Shown here: positions 32,686 to 42,113 of the stretch, one piece after another
Layout: each line of letters begins with the position of its first letter
How positions within the stretch are numbered: position 1 is the stretch's first letter
Assembly: GCA_934249265.1 (NCBI GenBank)
Contig: CAKQKQ010000001.1
Coordinates: forward strand, 1-64,000
DNA from: an uncultured Clostridia bacterium
Lineage (GTDB): Bacteria > Bacillota > Clostridia > Christensenellales > Borkfalkiaceae
Length of the DNA stretch: 64,000 nucleotides
Direction: 5' to 3'
Made by a program: the position numbers and the translations under genes
Notes under the pieces: model-generated
Told to the model about the DNA's origin: nothing
The model's input: only the letters and a program-made list of their open reading frames with translations
Database searches by the model: none

Positions 32686-33414
32686 ATGGATAAACAAAAA
32701 GGATTAAATTATTGTTTTTTAGGCGATTCTATTACCGAAGGAGTAGGGGTAAATATCGGCGAAAGATACTTCGATATTTTATCTAAAACCCTTGGTTTCA
32801 ATGCTTTCGGTTTTGGGTTTAATGGCGCAACAGCGCAAGACGTATTGAGTGAAATTGACAGAATGGAGCAAAAACTCGGCAAAAACGTAGACCTTGTTTC
32901 GGTGCTTATCGGCACAAACGATTTTTATTCAAACGTGCCTTTGGGTGAGTTTTTTACCCAAACAGAAGAAACCGTTTGCGTTGTTAAAGACGATGCCGGA
33001 AATCCCGTAAAAACCGAGACGAGAAAAAAGCGCGAGTTTAATTTTGACGAAAACACTTTTTGCGGAAGGCTTAACAACATTTTCAATAAATTGAGAAAAG
33101 ATTATCCTTTTGCCGACTTTATAATTATGACTCCGTTACATCGGGCGTACGCAACTTTCGGCAACGACAATATTCAATACGACGAATTGTACTCAAGCGG
33201 AATAGGTCTGTTTATCGAAGACTACGTAAACGCGGTAAGGCGTTGCGCTGATGTTTGGGCGATAAAATTAATCGATTTATATAAAGAGTCGGGTTTGTTC
33301 CCCTTAAACGACGACTGCGCGAAAGAATATTTTACAAACGTAAACACCGACAGATTACACCCCAACAAAAACGGACATAAAAAACTCGCAAAAGCGATAG
33401 AAAAATATTTATAA
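32686..33414 (+). CDS. SGNH/GDSL-family hydrolase
   Basis: The 242-residue protein has the Ser motif FLGDSITEGVGV (Ser15), the Gly/Asn blocks (NGATAQDVL and LIGTNDFYSN), and a C-terminal DRLHPNKNGH supplying Asp and His. Such enzymes deacylate esters, often sugar or lipid O-acetyl groups. It has no signal peptide, so it acts in the cytoplasm. It follows rbsK by 60 bp and a terminator hairpin lies 85 bp after, so the two may form an operon. The substrate cannot be told. Confidence 0.85.
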   Translation: MDKQKGLNYCFLGDSITEGVGVNIGERYFDILSKTLGFNAFGFGFNGATAQDVLSEIDRMEQKLGKNVDLVSVLIGTNDFYSNVPLGEFFTQTEETVCVVKDDAGNPVKTETRKKREFNFDENTFCGRLNNIFNKLRKDYPFADFIIMTPLHRAYATFGNDNIQYDELYSSGIGLFIEDYVNAVRRCADVWAIKLIDLYKESGLFPLNDDCAKEYFTNVNTDRLHPNKNGHKKLAKAIEKYL

Positions 33415-33498
33415 TCGGCAAAACAGAGAAATACTCACAACTAAAACGATAGAGTATTTATAAGCGATAAAAACACGCTAAAATTTATGTTTAATAAA

Positions 33499-33531
33499 AA
33501 AGGAGCGACCTTAAATTTGGTTGCTCCTTTT
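33499..33531 (+). terminator. Terminator after SGNH hydrolase
   Basis: AAAAGGAGCGACC / GGTTGCTCCTTTT hairpin with a short T-run. Confidence 0.7.
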
Positions 33532-33887
33532 ACGTTGCGGGTGAAGTTTGTGTAAAGGCTTTAAAAACTCCCGCCCGCCGCGCCGCTTTTATTATCTTTT
33601 ATTATAAAGTTAGAGAGGTATAAAACGTGTCGCGCCTTTTTGTGTTGTTGTATTGCTTTAGCGTGATTTTTAGTGTAGAGTTTTTACCTTTTTGCACCGC
33701 TTTTTCGCGTTGCATTTTTACCATTTTCGCTCCGCTTTTTGTGCCAAATTTACCTTTTTACTCCGTCGTATTGTTCTAAATTTTTCGCTTTGTTTTTGCG
33801 TTTTTCTACTACTTTACGTTCATATTTTAACGTGATAAACCGTCGGCTTAAAATCCTACAAAATCAAGCCGTCTAAAAACGCAAAAA
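33532..33887. other. Intergenic stretch, no gene
   Basis: T-rich sequence with no supported gene or site between the convergent SGNH and phosphatase genes. Confidence 0.5.
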
Positions 33888-33921
33888 CCTTGTTTACCGC
33901 ATACGTATGCGGTAAACAAGG
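33883..33921 (-). terminator. Perfect TACGTA palindrome acting as terminator
   Basis: The 34-bp span 33888-33921 is a perfect palindrome (half-arm CCTTGTTTACCGCATAC). Read on the minus strand it is followed by TTTTTGCGTTTTT, so it can end the phosphatase transcript whose stop is at 34033. It is the clearest member of the TACGTA family. Confidence 0.8.
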
Positions 33922-34032
33922 CGTTTAAAAAGGTTGAAATGAAATTATTATACCAAAAACGGTATAAAAATTTTTGCGAAATTTAATAAATCGAAAACTC
34001 ACCGAGAAAACAAATTTTGCGATAAAATTTTA

Positions 34033-35253
34033 TTATCCGAGTATTTCGATTACTGCGTCGAGATAGTCTGCGGGTACGTCGTTTGCAACGAGACAGTTGT
34101 AAATTTTTTGACTTAAAGTATCGCCGTCAAACGATTTAATATAATTTACGTAATTGCTTTGAATAGAACTTACGTTTCTGCTTCCGCCGATGTTGCCGAA
34201 GTTAGACATTAAATAATCTCTGTACAAATCTTCTTCGGATACGCCCAAAAGTCCGTCCACAAGGAAAGATATAATACCCGTACGGTCAGTGCCGATATTG
34301 CAATGATAAATCACGGGGTAGTTGTTTGCGTCGGAAAGAATACCGAAAATAGTGGCGATTTTTTGCTTGTTGCCCGTCAAAAGGTTAGACGCGGTATAGT
34401 CCATGGGGCATTGCGCGTATTGCACGCCGTCGCCCAAGGGGCTTGTGTTTGTCAAACCGCCGACTTCGTTGTCGGAAACCATACGCAAGTCGATTTCGGT
34501 TTTTATTTTAAGCATATCGAGCATGGTCTTTTTGCCGTTTTCGGTTATTTCCACTTTAATCTCGGAAGAACTGCTTTTGTTTAATCTTCCGCAGCGGAAT
34601 AAAAGACCTTGTTTTACGGTTTTTCCGCTTTCGGTTTGCCAGCCGCCCATATCTCTCACGTTGGTTACGCCTTCGACGAAAATCATTCTCGGGCACGTCG
34701 CCGCGGTTTTAAACGCACTCACGGTAGAAGTGCTTGTGTTTCCGTTTTCAAGCGTAGCCTCGACTTGCCAATAATAATCATAACCCACCATTAAATTGTA
34801 CACGCTTACGCTTGTTTCGGTGCAAGTATAAGTCCAAACGTTTTCGCTGAAATCGGCAACGGGGCTTACCTTAACCGTGTAATAACTTATCGGCGAAGAG
34901 TTGTCGTCGGTTGCTTGCGCCGTCCACGAAAGACTCAACGCCTCGGGTATGCTCCTTTCGTTTTGACCGTTTGCATATTTTGCTATCGAAGTATACGCGT
35001 CCGCAAGATAACTTTTTTGAAGAGCGGTGTGTTGGTCGACTTCGCCGTCGATCGTGCTTAAACTAAACGAATAATCTTGTCTGTGACCCTTGCATTTTTT
35101 CTCGCAAACCTTATTGGTGCAGTTTTCGTCTTGGCAAAGCGAACAAATTTCGCACACGTGTTTACATTCGTGTTTGCTTTCTTCTCCGCAACCCACAAGC
35201 GAAAACAATAGACATAAAGCGAGTAAAATACTCAACAGTTGTGATTTTTTCAT
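34033..35253 (-). CDS. Secreted tyrosine-phosphatase-like lipoprotein
   Basis: The 406-residue protein has a lipoprotein signal ending LVGC (Cys22). A Cys-rich segment follows (about 29-57; HECKHVCEICSLCQDENC then TNKVCEKKCKGH), then a fibronectin-like strand domain (about 95-190). The C-terminal phosphatase domain of the Y_phosphatase3/dual-specificity type (about 195-390) includes GVTNVRDMGGW and the P-loop HCNIGTDRTG with Cys318 and Arg324. It should dephosphorylate Tyr/Ser or phosphoinositides outside the cell. GAGGAAAAGAAG lies upstream of the start. The Cys-rich stretch may bind metal or form disulfides. Confidence 0.88.
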   Translation of the reverse strand: MKKSQLLSILLALCLLFSLVGCGEESKHECKHVCEICSLCQDENCTNKVCEKKCKGHRQDYSFSLSTIDGEVDQHTALQKSYLADAYTSIAKYANGQNERSIPEALSLSWTAQATDDNSSPISYYTVKVSPVADFSENVWTYTCTETSVSVYNLMVGYDYYWQVEATLENGNTSTSTVSAFKTAATCPRMIFVEGVTNVRDMGGWQTESGKTVKQGLLFRCGRLNKSSSSEIKVEITENGKKTMLDMLKIKTEIDLRMVSDNEVGGLTNTSPLGDGVQYAQCPMDYTASNLLTGNKQKIATIFGILSDANNYPVIYHCNIGTDRTGIISFLVDGLLGVSEEDLYRDYLMSNFGNIGGSRNVSSIQSNYVNYIKSFDGDTLSQKIYNCLVANDVPADYLDAVIEILG

Positions 35254-35576
35254 CTTCTTTTCCTCCTATATGCGCCATAGCCGCGCGCTTTAATAAAACA
35301 TACGCGTTTAATTGTGCGCGTATAATATTATATAATAGAAATCGGTTTCGCCTTAAAAACAACCTTTAAATTTGCCTTGAAAATAGCCCATAAAGGCTTT
35401 TTATCTCGTCAAACTTTTGCGTTTGCGCTTGCGGTAAAACATATTGCCGACAATAGACGAAAATTGACTATAAAACATAAATATTTGCCGAAAATCGCAA
35501 ATAATTGCCGTCAATTTGAATAAATTGCCGCAAATTGTGCAAATTTACCGCTGTTTGGCTCTTCTGATACCTATTA
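35254..35576. other. Intergenic stretch between divergent genes
   Basis: No gene is seen in the AT-rich sequence between the phosphatase gene and the LacI operators. Any promoter of the phosphatase gene would lie here on the minus strand, but none is unambiguous. Confidence 0.4.
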
Positions 35577-35594
35577 TATGTTAACGATAACATA
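35577..35594. promoter_or_regulatory. LacI-type operator O1
   Basis: TATGTTAACGATAACATA, a near-palindrome with a central CG as in LacI-family sites. It is identical to O2 and lies 104 bp upstream of it, so a looped repressor is possible. Confidence 0.8.
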
Positions 35595-35641
35595 CTTTGT
35601 GGACTTTGTCAATATTTATTCAAAAAATTTTAAAAAGGGTA

Positions 35642-35670
35642 TTGACAAAGGGGGAATGTTGAGTTATACT
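35642..35670 (+). promoter_or_regulatory. Promoter of the LacI-family gene
   Basis: TTGACA (35642-35647) and TATACT (35665-35670) with a 17-bp spacer. O2 begins 11 bp after the -10, so bound repressor would block it. Confidence 0.85.
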
Positions 35671-35680
35671 ATACGTACAA

Positions 35681-35698
35681 TATGTTAACGATAACATA
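35681..35698. promoter_or_regulatory. LacI-type operator O2
   Basis: TATGTTAACGATAACATA just downstream of the likely transcription start of the regulator gene, fitting autorepression. Confidence 0.85.
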
Positions 35699-35729
35699 TT
35701 TTTAACGCAAATTTACATTAGAGGACGAA

Positions 35730-36704
35730 ATGGTACACAAAAACAAAGAGATGGTGACGATAAAAGACGTTGCCGATCTCGCCAACGTAACCGCTCAAAC
35801 CGTATCGCGAGTAATGCGCGGCACGGGGTACGTTTCAGAAGAAACGAAAGCAAAAGTTTTGCAAGCGGCGCATCAACTGAATTATATACCGAGTTACGTT
35901 GCGAAGGCATTGCGTAAGGGCATGTCGCAAAGTATTGCGATAGTGTTCGACAGTTTGCGCAACGTGTACTTTTCGGTAATGATAGATTATATAAGGAAAT
36001 CGATAAAAAACAACGGTTATTCGGTGCAGTTGCTGTTTTCAAACGAATCGGTTATCACCGAAGAAACTTACCGCAAGGCAATTTCGCACGGGGCGGTGGG
36101 CGTAATCAGTTTCCTCGAAGGCAAAGAGGGTATAGGCGACGTGGTAAAAAACTTGGGCGTGCCTATGCTTATATTCGGTCGTTCCACTTATGAAGACGGA
36201 CTGGATTATATCACGACCGACGACGTGCAAGGCGGCATGCTTGCGGCAAATAGACTTATAAACGACGGTTGCACTTCGTTTTACTACGTGGTAGAAGGTA
36301 GGGGAATGACTTGCGCTATCGATAGATATAAGGGTTTTAAAGAAGAACTTGAAAAGCACGGATTTAAAGCCGAACTTTTAGACTTAAACGAAGAGGGCGA
36401 AAAGTGTTTTGCGAAAATGTCGCTCAACGACCCCACGCAAGGCATATTCTGTTTCAGCGATAACATCGCTTTCAACGTCGTTAAAAAGATGAAAGGCATA
36501 CCCGACGCAAACCGCGCAAAACTCATCGGATACGATAATATTCAGTCGGATATTCCTCTTCCCATCACGCTTACCACAATAGGTGTTGATAAAGAACATC
36601 ACGCCGATTTTGCGGTAAAACAAATCATCGAAAAAATCGCCGACCCGCAAATAAAACTTGCAAAACATCAATCGGTAAAACTTTTCGAGGGTGAAACGGC
36701 ATAA
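35730..36704 (+). CDS. LacI-family transcription regulator
   Basis: The 324-residue protein has a LacI HTH at about 9-31 (VTIKDVADLANVTAQTVSRV) with hinge YVAKALRKG. The periplasmic-binding-like core (about 65-320) includes FGRSTYEDGLDYITTDDVQGGMLA and ends with TTIGVDKEHHADFAVKQI. AGAGGA at 35720-35725 supports the start. Two identical 18-bp near-palindromes flank its promoter and a third lies upstream of the lipoprotein gene at 37180. It therefore most likely represses itself and the glycan locus until an inducer sugar binds. Confidence 0.92.
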   Translation: MVHKNKEMVTIKDVADLANVTAQTVSRVMRGTGYVSEETKAKVLQAAHQLNYIPSYVAKALRKGMSQSIAIVFDSLRNVYFSVMIDYIRKSIKNNGYSVQLLFSNESVITEETYRKAISHGAVGVISFLEGKEGIGDVVKNLGVPMLIFGRSTYEDGLDYITTDDVQGGMLAANRLINDGCTSFYYVVEGRGMTCAIDRYKGFKEELEKHGFKAELLDLNEEGEKCFAKMSLNDPTQGIFCFSDNIAFNVVKKMKGIPDANRAKLIGYDNIQSDIPLPITLTTIGVDKEHHADFAVKQIIEKIADPQIKLAKHQSVKLFEGETA

Positions 36705-36894
36705 AACCCGCCGTAAATCACAAAATATAAATACAAATAAAAACTTAAATATATTTAAAAGGTCGCTTATTTAAAAAAATTCAGCCCTTAAGGGCTGTTT
36801 TGCGTATGCAAAACAGCAACTTTTAATTGTAAGATTTTAAAATTTAAGCGGCGAAAATAAGTAAACAAAGCAAAGCGGATAAAAAATGTAAATT
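36705..36894. other. Intergenic hairpins after the LacI gene
   Basis: Two overlapping inverted repeats are seen: CAGCCCTTAAGGGCTG at 36782-36797 and GCTGTTTTGC / GCAAAACAGC at 36793-36818. They could compete as alternative hairpins in a transcript reading through from the regulator gene. Confidence 0.45.
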
Positions 36895-36929
36895 GTTTAC
36901 TTTACGCCATACGTATTGCGTAAAAACGG
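36895..36929. repeat. TACGTA-family palindrome
   Basis: TTTACGCCATAC / GTATTGCGTAAA core (36901-36924), nearly identical to the copy embedded in the SLOG gene at 6539-6562. Confidence 0.7.
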
Positions 36930-36961
36930 AAATAAAGCAAAAAATTAATATTAAATTTTAT

Positions 36962-36987
36962 AAAAAAGGAAAATTGTTTCCTTTTTA
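36962..36987 (+). terminator. Likely terminator of the LacI transcript
   Basis: AAAAAGGAAA / TTTCCTTTTT hairpin with terminal T residues, 10 bp upstream of operator O3. Confidence 0.6.
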
Positions 36988-36996
36988 TGTTATTTG

Positions 36997-37014
36997 TGTG
37001 TTAACGATAACATA
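36997..37014. promoter_or_regulatory. LacI-type operator O3
   Basis: TGTGTTAACGATAACATA differs from O1/O2 at one position. It lies 166 bp before the large lipoprotein gene and links the regulator to the glycan locus. Confidence 0.8.
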
Positions 37015-37179
37015 TTGCTACGTGTAGATAGCATGCAACATGGTGTATCGAGGGTGTTTAAAGCAGCGTATTAAAAGCGCGGCGGTAAAGCAAAATTTTA
37101 TTAACAAAGGCCTAATAAGTTTCTTCGACTTTTCAAAACGAAGGCAATAAAGCAAGGCAAAAATATAGGAGGAATAAAA

Positions 37180-40100
37180 ATGAAGAAGAAAACATTATTG
37201 ACTCTTTTGTTGGTTATGGTTCTTTCACTTGCAGGTTTTGTGGCTTGCGGAGGAAATAATTCCGCAAAGTACGAAATCCAAACTGCAAAGACGATGGAAA
37301 TCGACAAAGGATCTTCAAAGGTTTTGGAGTACACGGTTACTAAAGACGGCGTTATTCAAGACTCCGTTGAGACGGTAGTTACCGTTATTTCGGGCGATTC
37401 GGTTACGTATTCGGCTGAAACAAACAAAGTTACCGCAGTAAAAACGGGTATTTCAAAATTGCAAATCGCGCTCAAAAGCGACGCGAAGGTAAAGGCTGAG
37501 GTGACCGTAAACGTACCTTTATACGAAATTTCGTTTGCCAAATCGTCTTATGAAATTTACCTTGGTGAAGTGGTAAACGCTTCTTTCACTGTCAAAAAAG
37601 ACAATGCAAGAGTACAAAACGCCAAAGTAAAATTGACGGTTGAGGGTGGCGACGCCATCACGGTAAACACTTTCACTAAAGAAGTTACCGCAAGCAATCT
37701 CGGCACGGCTACGCTTGTTGCTACGTTAGAATCAGATCCCGAAGTAAGGGCTACCGCTACTTACACTGTTAAAGACACGTTCTTCAACAGAACTTTAAAT
37801 ACAAGAGGTAACATCGACTTCTCTAAAGAAGACGCAGGTGCAGACAGTGCGATAAGCGTTCTCGCCGGTCAAGCAACCGTAACGGTTAAAAACCCCGGCA
37901 CTCAATTCGTATTCAGAACGACTATCGACATTTTAAGTTCGATGAGCACTTATTCGAGTATCGGCGTCGGTTCGTTCATGGACGAAGGTAATCACGCTTT
38001 GTGGTTCGGTCTTATGGGCACGGGTACAGACGGCGTTTACGACGTATATATCAGAGATTTCTATAAGGCTTGGGACAAACCCGCTTACGAAAATCACAAT
38101 ATCGGCAACTATGCCGCATACAAGCACGGTACGAAGGTTGAATTCGTCATCGTACGTGACGGCGACGATTATTGGTACAGCATCGGCGGACTTACGGGTA
38201 CTTACCACGACGCAAGCGGCAACTACACCGAAGAAGCAACTTACCCCGGCGTATTCTCTCAAGAAAAAATGCTTACGCTTACAAACTACAGCGTTTCTTA
38301 TGAAGACGCAGACGTAGCGGCGGCAAAGGCAGAATGTGAAACGGAAGTTGCAAAACTTTTAATCACAAACGCAAACGTAACGTTGCTTGAAAAAGGCGCG
38401 GCTTATAAATATAATGCAGTTGCATACTCTTCTACAAGCGGCGACAAGACTATCACTTGGAGCGTAGATACCGCTGAAATGACAAGCGGAGCAGAAGGCG
38501 TAACTATCGACGCAGACGGCACGCTTCACCTTACTAACGATGCGGCGGGTTACGTTACCGTAAAGGCAACTTGCGGCGGCAAAGAAGCAACCGTAAGAAT
38601 TGAAATTTCTCAAGAAGAACTCAACAAGGCGACGGATAAAGTTGCCGTATCGGGCGGCGTAGGCTTGGATATGACTACCAACGCTATCACTTTCCCCGTT
38701 GAAAGAAACTTCAATAATCCCACGCTTGACCTCACTCAATATGTTGAAATTCCTTACATGGCAAAACTTCTTACCACTGTAAGCGGCGATTTCACACTTA
38801 CTTTCAAAGTTAAAAATTATGCTTCGACTTCGACGACTCCGATGTTGCTTGTAAGTTTGGGCGGAAAGGGCAACAACTTCGTGCTCGGTAAAGACGGCGT
38901 AGTAACGGGTTACAACTACGTTCAAGGTATCGGTAATCAAGGTACTCCCGTTGACGGCGCATACGGATACAAGGCTGAAGGCAACGAAAGCGCAACTATC
39001 GCGGGCTTCGACGCTACGGCAGAACACGTATATAAAATAGTTGTTAAAAACGGCGAATATCACGTATATCTCGACGAAACCGAACTTCAATTTGCAGATC
39101 AAGCGATCCGCAGAGGCGAAGATTACATGGCTGATTGCAACGTTATGTTCACGACGAACGCGGGTACTTCTTGCGAAGTTTATGACGTAAACGTTGAAAA
39201 TCAAGGCAACACGGTCGGCGATTGGATGATTTACAACAAAACCAACGCAAGCATTGTAGACGGTAATTTGGTCGCTAAATTCCCCGCAAACAGTTGGAAC
39301 GGTAAAGACCACATGATTACTCGTTACGTTTACATGGGCGGACTCGTTCCGGAAGGCACGTTTGCAATTAAGTTAAACCTTAAATTCAGCGCGGCTCAAA
39401 ACGACACGAAGGCTGTAATTAAAATCGGCAACTTCGAGTTCCAAGTAAACAACAAGTTCGCAAGCAGCAACTGTCTCGAAGCGGAATACTTCAACGGCAA
39501 TTGGGGCGGCGGAAAGTCGGTTATCCCCGGCACGCTTGAAGATACTCACGTTGTAGAACTTCAACTTCTCGACGGCGAAATTTATTTCTACGTAAACGGC
39601 ACGCTTGTAAATAAACACAGCGGCGTAAAAGACGCAAAATATATCGAATTCTATACGTACAACAGCAACGAAGCGGATATAGACGCTACCGTAACTGTTT
39701 CTGACGTACAAATTCACACTACTTTCCTCACATTGGAAGGACCTTCGGCTGCTAAAACGGGTCTCACCGCAATTTACACGGCAACCGCTAAGGGCGAAGG
39801 CGAAATTACTTGGTCGGTAGATACTACGGGTCTTACGGCGGGTAGCGCAACTATCGAAAACGGCGTTCTTTCGATGAGCGCAGACGCAGTAGGTTACGTA
39901 ACGGTTACCGCAACGATCGGCACTTATTCAAAGTCTCTCAAGGTTACCGCTTCCACTCAAGAAGCAGACCAAGACACTGACGTTGCAACTTCCAAGGGCG
40001 GCGTTCTTCAAGACGAAACCAACGGAAAACTTATTTTCTCCGAAGAAAAAGCGACTGAAAACGGCGTAGCAAACGAAACCGAATATGCAGAAAGCGGTTA

Positions 40101-41598
40101 TTACGCAATTCTCAACAGCAGCAAGGGCGTTCCTCATAAGGTAACGGGCAACTTCTCGGTTGAATTTACCGTTGCGGCATATAAGACGACTGCCGAATAT
40201 CCCAAATTCATGATTAGTTTGGGCGGTACAAACGAACAATTCTACGTAACTTATTTCAAGAACGGCGAGGCTCAAATCCAAACGTTTACAAGGTCTTTCG
40301 ATAACGACGGAAACGCATACGGCGGACAATGGGTAAACAGCGCGAAGTTTGAAAACTTCGACGTAACCGAGGCTCACACTTATAAAATCGAAGTTGTTGA
40401 CGGATTCTACAAAGTATACGTTGACGGCAACGAAATAACTCAATTCTTTATGGACGGTCAAGCAAGAAAGTTGTTCAGAAATCCTCAAGATACTGTTACT
40501 CCTTCTTGCATAATGTTCGCTACAAACCAAGGCACTTCTTGCGAAGTATACGGCATTTCGGTTGAATGTACCGGCGCAGACGCTTTCGAGACTGTAAACT
40601 CGGCTGTAACTACAGGTTTAGACGGCTTTACGTTCGACATGACAAGAACGGGCGATTTAAACAACGGTTGGCAAAATGCAGATAGCAACTCCGTTTACTA
40701 CAGCAAGTACGTTCCCGCAAACTTCATCGCAACTTTCGGCGTTGAATTCAGCGGCGCAATGAACGATAACAAGTTGGAAGTAGAACTCGGCGGTCAATTG
40801 CTTCACATTGAAAACAAACTCGGCGCGGGCGATGCTAAACTTCAAATTTGCCACAAAAATTGGGGTAGACAATGGTATACCGAAACTAACCAAAAGTTCT
40901 ATGTAAAGGTTACTCGTCTTGACGGCGTTGTTAAAGCATACGTTCGTCTTGCAACCGAAACCGAATGGACAGAACTTGCAGACCTCAACGGATTTGCTTC
41001 GGATTACAACTACTTCAAGTTTGCCGCATATATCGGCGACAACGGCAACGGCTCTGTAAACGTTTCCGAAATGAGCGTTATGGAATACTACGTTGCTAAA
41101 TCTAACAACGACAACTTGGTAACGGTTGACGACAATTCGTTCACTTTGAAATTTAAATATCAAGATTGGCTCAACGGCGACGAAGCGAATATCGCAACGT
41201 TCTATAATCGTGAATTACCCGAAGGCAATTTCGATATTACTTTCAAAGTAAGTTTCCCCACCGATATGGTAGATGCTAAATTGGGCGTATACATGGGCGA
41301 CAGAGCAGATAATCACGAATTCGATATCTGCGTAGGCGGAACAAATAAGGCTGAAATCAGAAGTATCTGGGGCGGTGCTGCTGCAGACAATTGGGACGTA
41401 AGCAATCTTAAAGTTACTCTTCAAGTAAGAGGCGACAAGGTTACTATGGTAATCAACGACAATTACACTGTTGGCACTGTTGACATCACGGGTACGCGCA
41501 GTTTGTATTTCTATGCTCGCAACAAGAAAGACGCAGACCTTGAAAAGACGGTTACGCTTTCCGACTTCGTGGTTACCGAAGTTAAAGAAATTGCTTAA
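37180..41598 (+). CDS. Very large multidomain surface lipoprotein
   Basis: The 1472-residue protein has a lipoprotein signal ending FVAC (Cys23). Two Ig-like (BIG2-type) domains follow at about 30-110 and 112-190. A series of LamG/concanavalin-like beta domains comes next. Two of these form an obvious duplicated unit: TDKVAVSGGVGLDMTTNAIT (about 486) to NAGTSCEVYDV (about 672), and TDVATSKGGVLQDETNG (about 935) to NQGTSCEVYGI (about 1127). Ig-like linkers with EITWSVDT and GYVTVTA sit between. These domains suggest carbohydrate binding on the surface. AGGAGG at 37170-37175 gives the start. It is the first gene after operator O3, so it is likely repressed by the LacI protein. Catalytic activity is not evident. 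Confidence 0.85.
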   Translation: MKKKTLLTLLLVMVLSLAGFVACGGNNSAKYEIQTAKTMEIDKGSSKVLEYTVTKDGVIQDSVETVVTVISGDSVTYSAETNKVTAVKTGISKLQIALKSDAKVKAEVTVNVPLYEISFAKSSYEIYLGEVVNASFTVKKDNARVQNAKVKLTVEGGDAITVNTFTKEVTASNLGTATLVATLESDPEVRATATYTVKDTFFNRTLNTRGNIDFSKEDAGADSAISVLAGQATVTVKNPGTQFVFRTTIDILSSMSTYSSIGVGSFMDEGNHALWFGLMGTGTDGVYDVYIRDFYKAWDKPAYENHNIGNYAAYKHGTKVEFVIVRDGDDYWYSIGGLTGTYHDASGNYTEEATYPGVFSQEKMLTLTNYSVSYEDADVAAAKAECETEVAKLLITNANVTLLEKGAAYKYNAVAYSSTSGDKTITWSVDTAEMTSGAEGVTIDADGTLHLTNDAAGYVTVKATCGGKEATVRIEISQEELNKATDKVAVSGGVGLDMTTNAITFPVERNFNNPTLDLTQYVEIPYMAKLLTTVSGDFTLTFKVKNYASTSTTPMLLVSLGGKGNNFVLGKDGVVTGYNYVQGIGNQGTPVDGAYGYKAEGNESATIAGFDATAEHVYKIVVKNGEYHVYLDETELQFADQAIRRGEDYMADCNVMFTTNAGTSCEVYDVNVENQGNTVGDWMIYNKTNASIVDGNLVAKFPANSWNGKDHMITRYVYMGGLVPEGTFAIKLNLKFSAAQNDTKAVIKIGNFEFQVNNKFASSNCLEAEYFNGNWGGGKSVIPGTLEDTHVVELQLLDGEIYFYVNGTLVNKHSGVKDAKYIEFYTYNSNEADIDATVTVSDVQIHTTFLTLEGPSAAKTGLTAIYTATAKGEGEITWSVDTTGLTAGSATIENGVLSMSADAVGYVTVTATIGTYSKSLKVTASTQEADQDTDVATSKGGVLQDETNGKLIFSEEKATENGVANETEYAESGYYAILNSSKGVPHKVTGNFSVEFTVAAYKTTAEYPKFMISLGGTNEQFYVTYFKNGEAQIQTFTRSFDNDGNAYGGQWVNSAKFENFDVTEAHTYKIEVVDGFYKVYVDGNEITQFFMDGQARKLFRNPQDTVTPSCIMFATNQGTSCEVYGISVECTGADAFETVNSAVTTGLDGFTFDMTRTGDLNNGWQNADSNSVYYSKYVPANFIATFGVEFSGAMNDNKLEVELGGQLLHIENKLGAGDAKLQICHKNWGRQWYTETNQKFYVKVTRLDGVVKAYVRLATETEWTELADLNGFASDYNYFKFAAYIGDNGNGSVNVSEMSVMEYYVAKSNNDNLVTVDDNSFTLKFKYQDWLNGDEANIATFYNRELPEGNFDITFKVSFPTDMVDAKLGVYMGDRADNHEFDICVGGTNKAEIRSIWGGAAADNWDVSNLKVTLQVRGDKVTMVINDNYTVGTVDITGTRSLYFYARNKKDADLEKTVTLSDFVVTEVKEIA

Positions 41599-42113
41599 TT
41601 AAGTCAACTATTGCAAAATTCGTTGTAGTAATTTTGCAAAACTAAAACTAAATTTACCGTAAAATCGGTATAAAAAACCCGAAACAAAGGGGAGACTCGT
41701 TTTTAACGGTCTCCCCCGTACGGGTTAATATAAAAAGACTTTCGTTTGTTTTATTTAGATAAAAAAGGGGTTTCATTTGTTTTATTCAGCCCTTTTAAAG
41801 ATATTTCGGCAAGCATTGCAAAAATTTGCGCCGCAATGTTTGCCAAAGTATCTTTTCAAACGTAGCGCAGTCAAAAATTTTCTCGATAAAAATCGCGAGT
41901 TTAAAATTTTATTTAAAAATTTTTAAAAACGCGCGGTCGGGCAAAAATGCAAACAACAAAAGTTTGACGGAAACGAAAAACTTTCTTCGGTGCATTTCGG
42001 CAAAGATTTGCTTTTAAATCGATTTCAACAAAACGATTTCGCTTTTAAAAGATAAAAAGGCTACGCTTAATTGAAAAATACTAATACATTACACCACAAG
42101 GGGACATGAAAAT
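41599..42113. other. Intergenic region with two structured hairpins
   Basis: The first hairpin, 41676-41726, pairs AACCCG...GGGGAGAC with GTCTCCCC...CGGGTT but lacks a T-run. The second, 41797-41855, pairs AAAGATATTTCGGCAAGCAT with an imperfect partner ending GCCAAAGTATCTTT. They may terminate part of the 37180 transcript or stabilise message ends. The 63-residue frame at 41826-42017 lies partly in the hairpin and is not called. Confidence 0.5.

Noticed and set aside
41826..42017. 63-residue frame between the lipoprotein genes
   Set aside because: It begins inside a hairpin, has no ribosome site and is Lys/Phe/Ser-rich noise.
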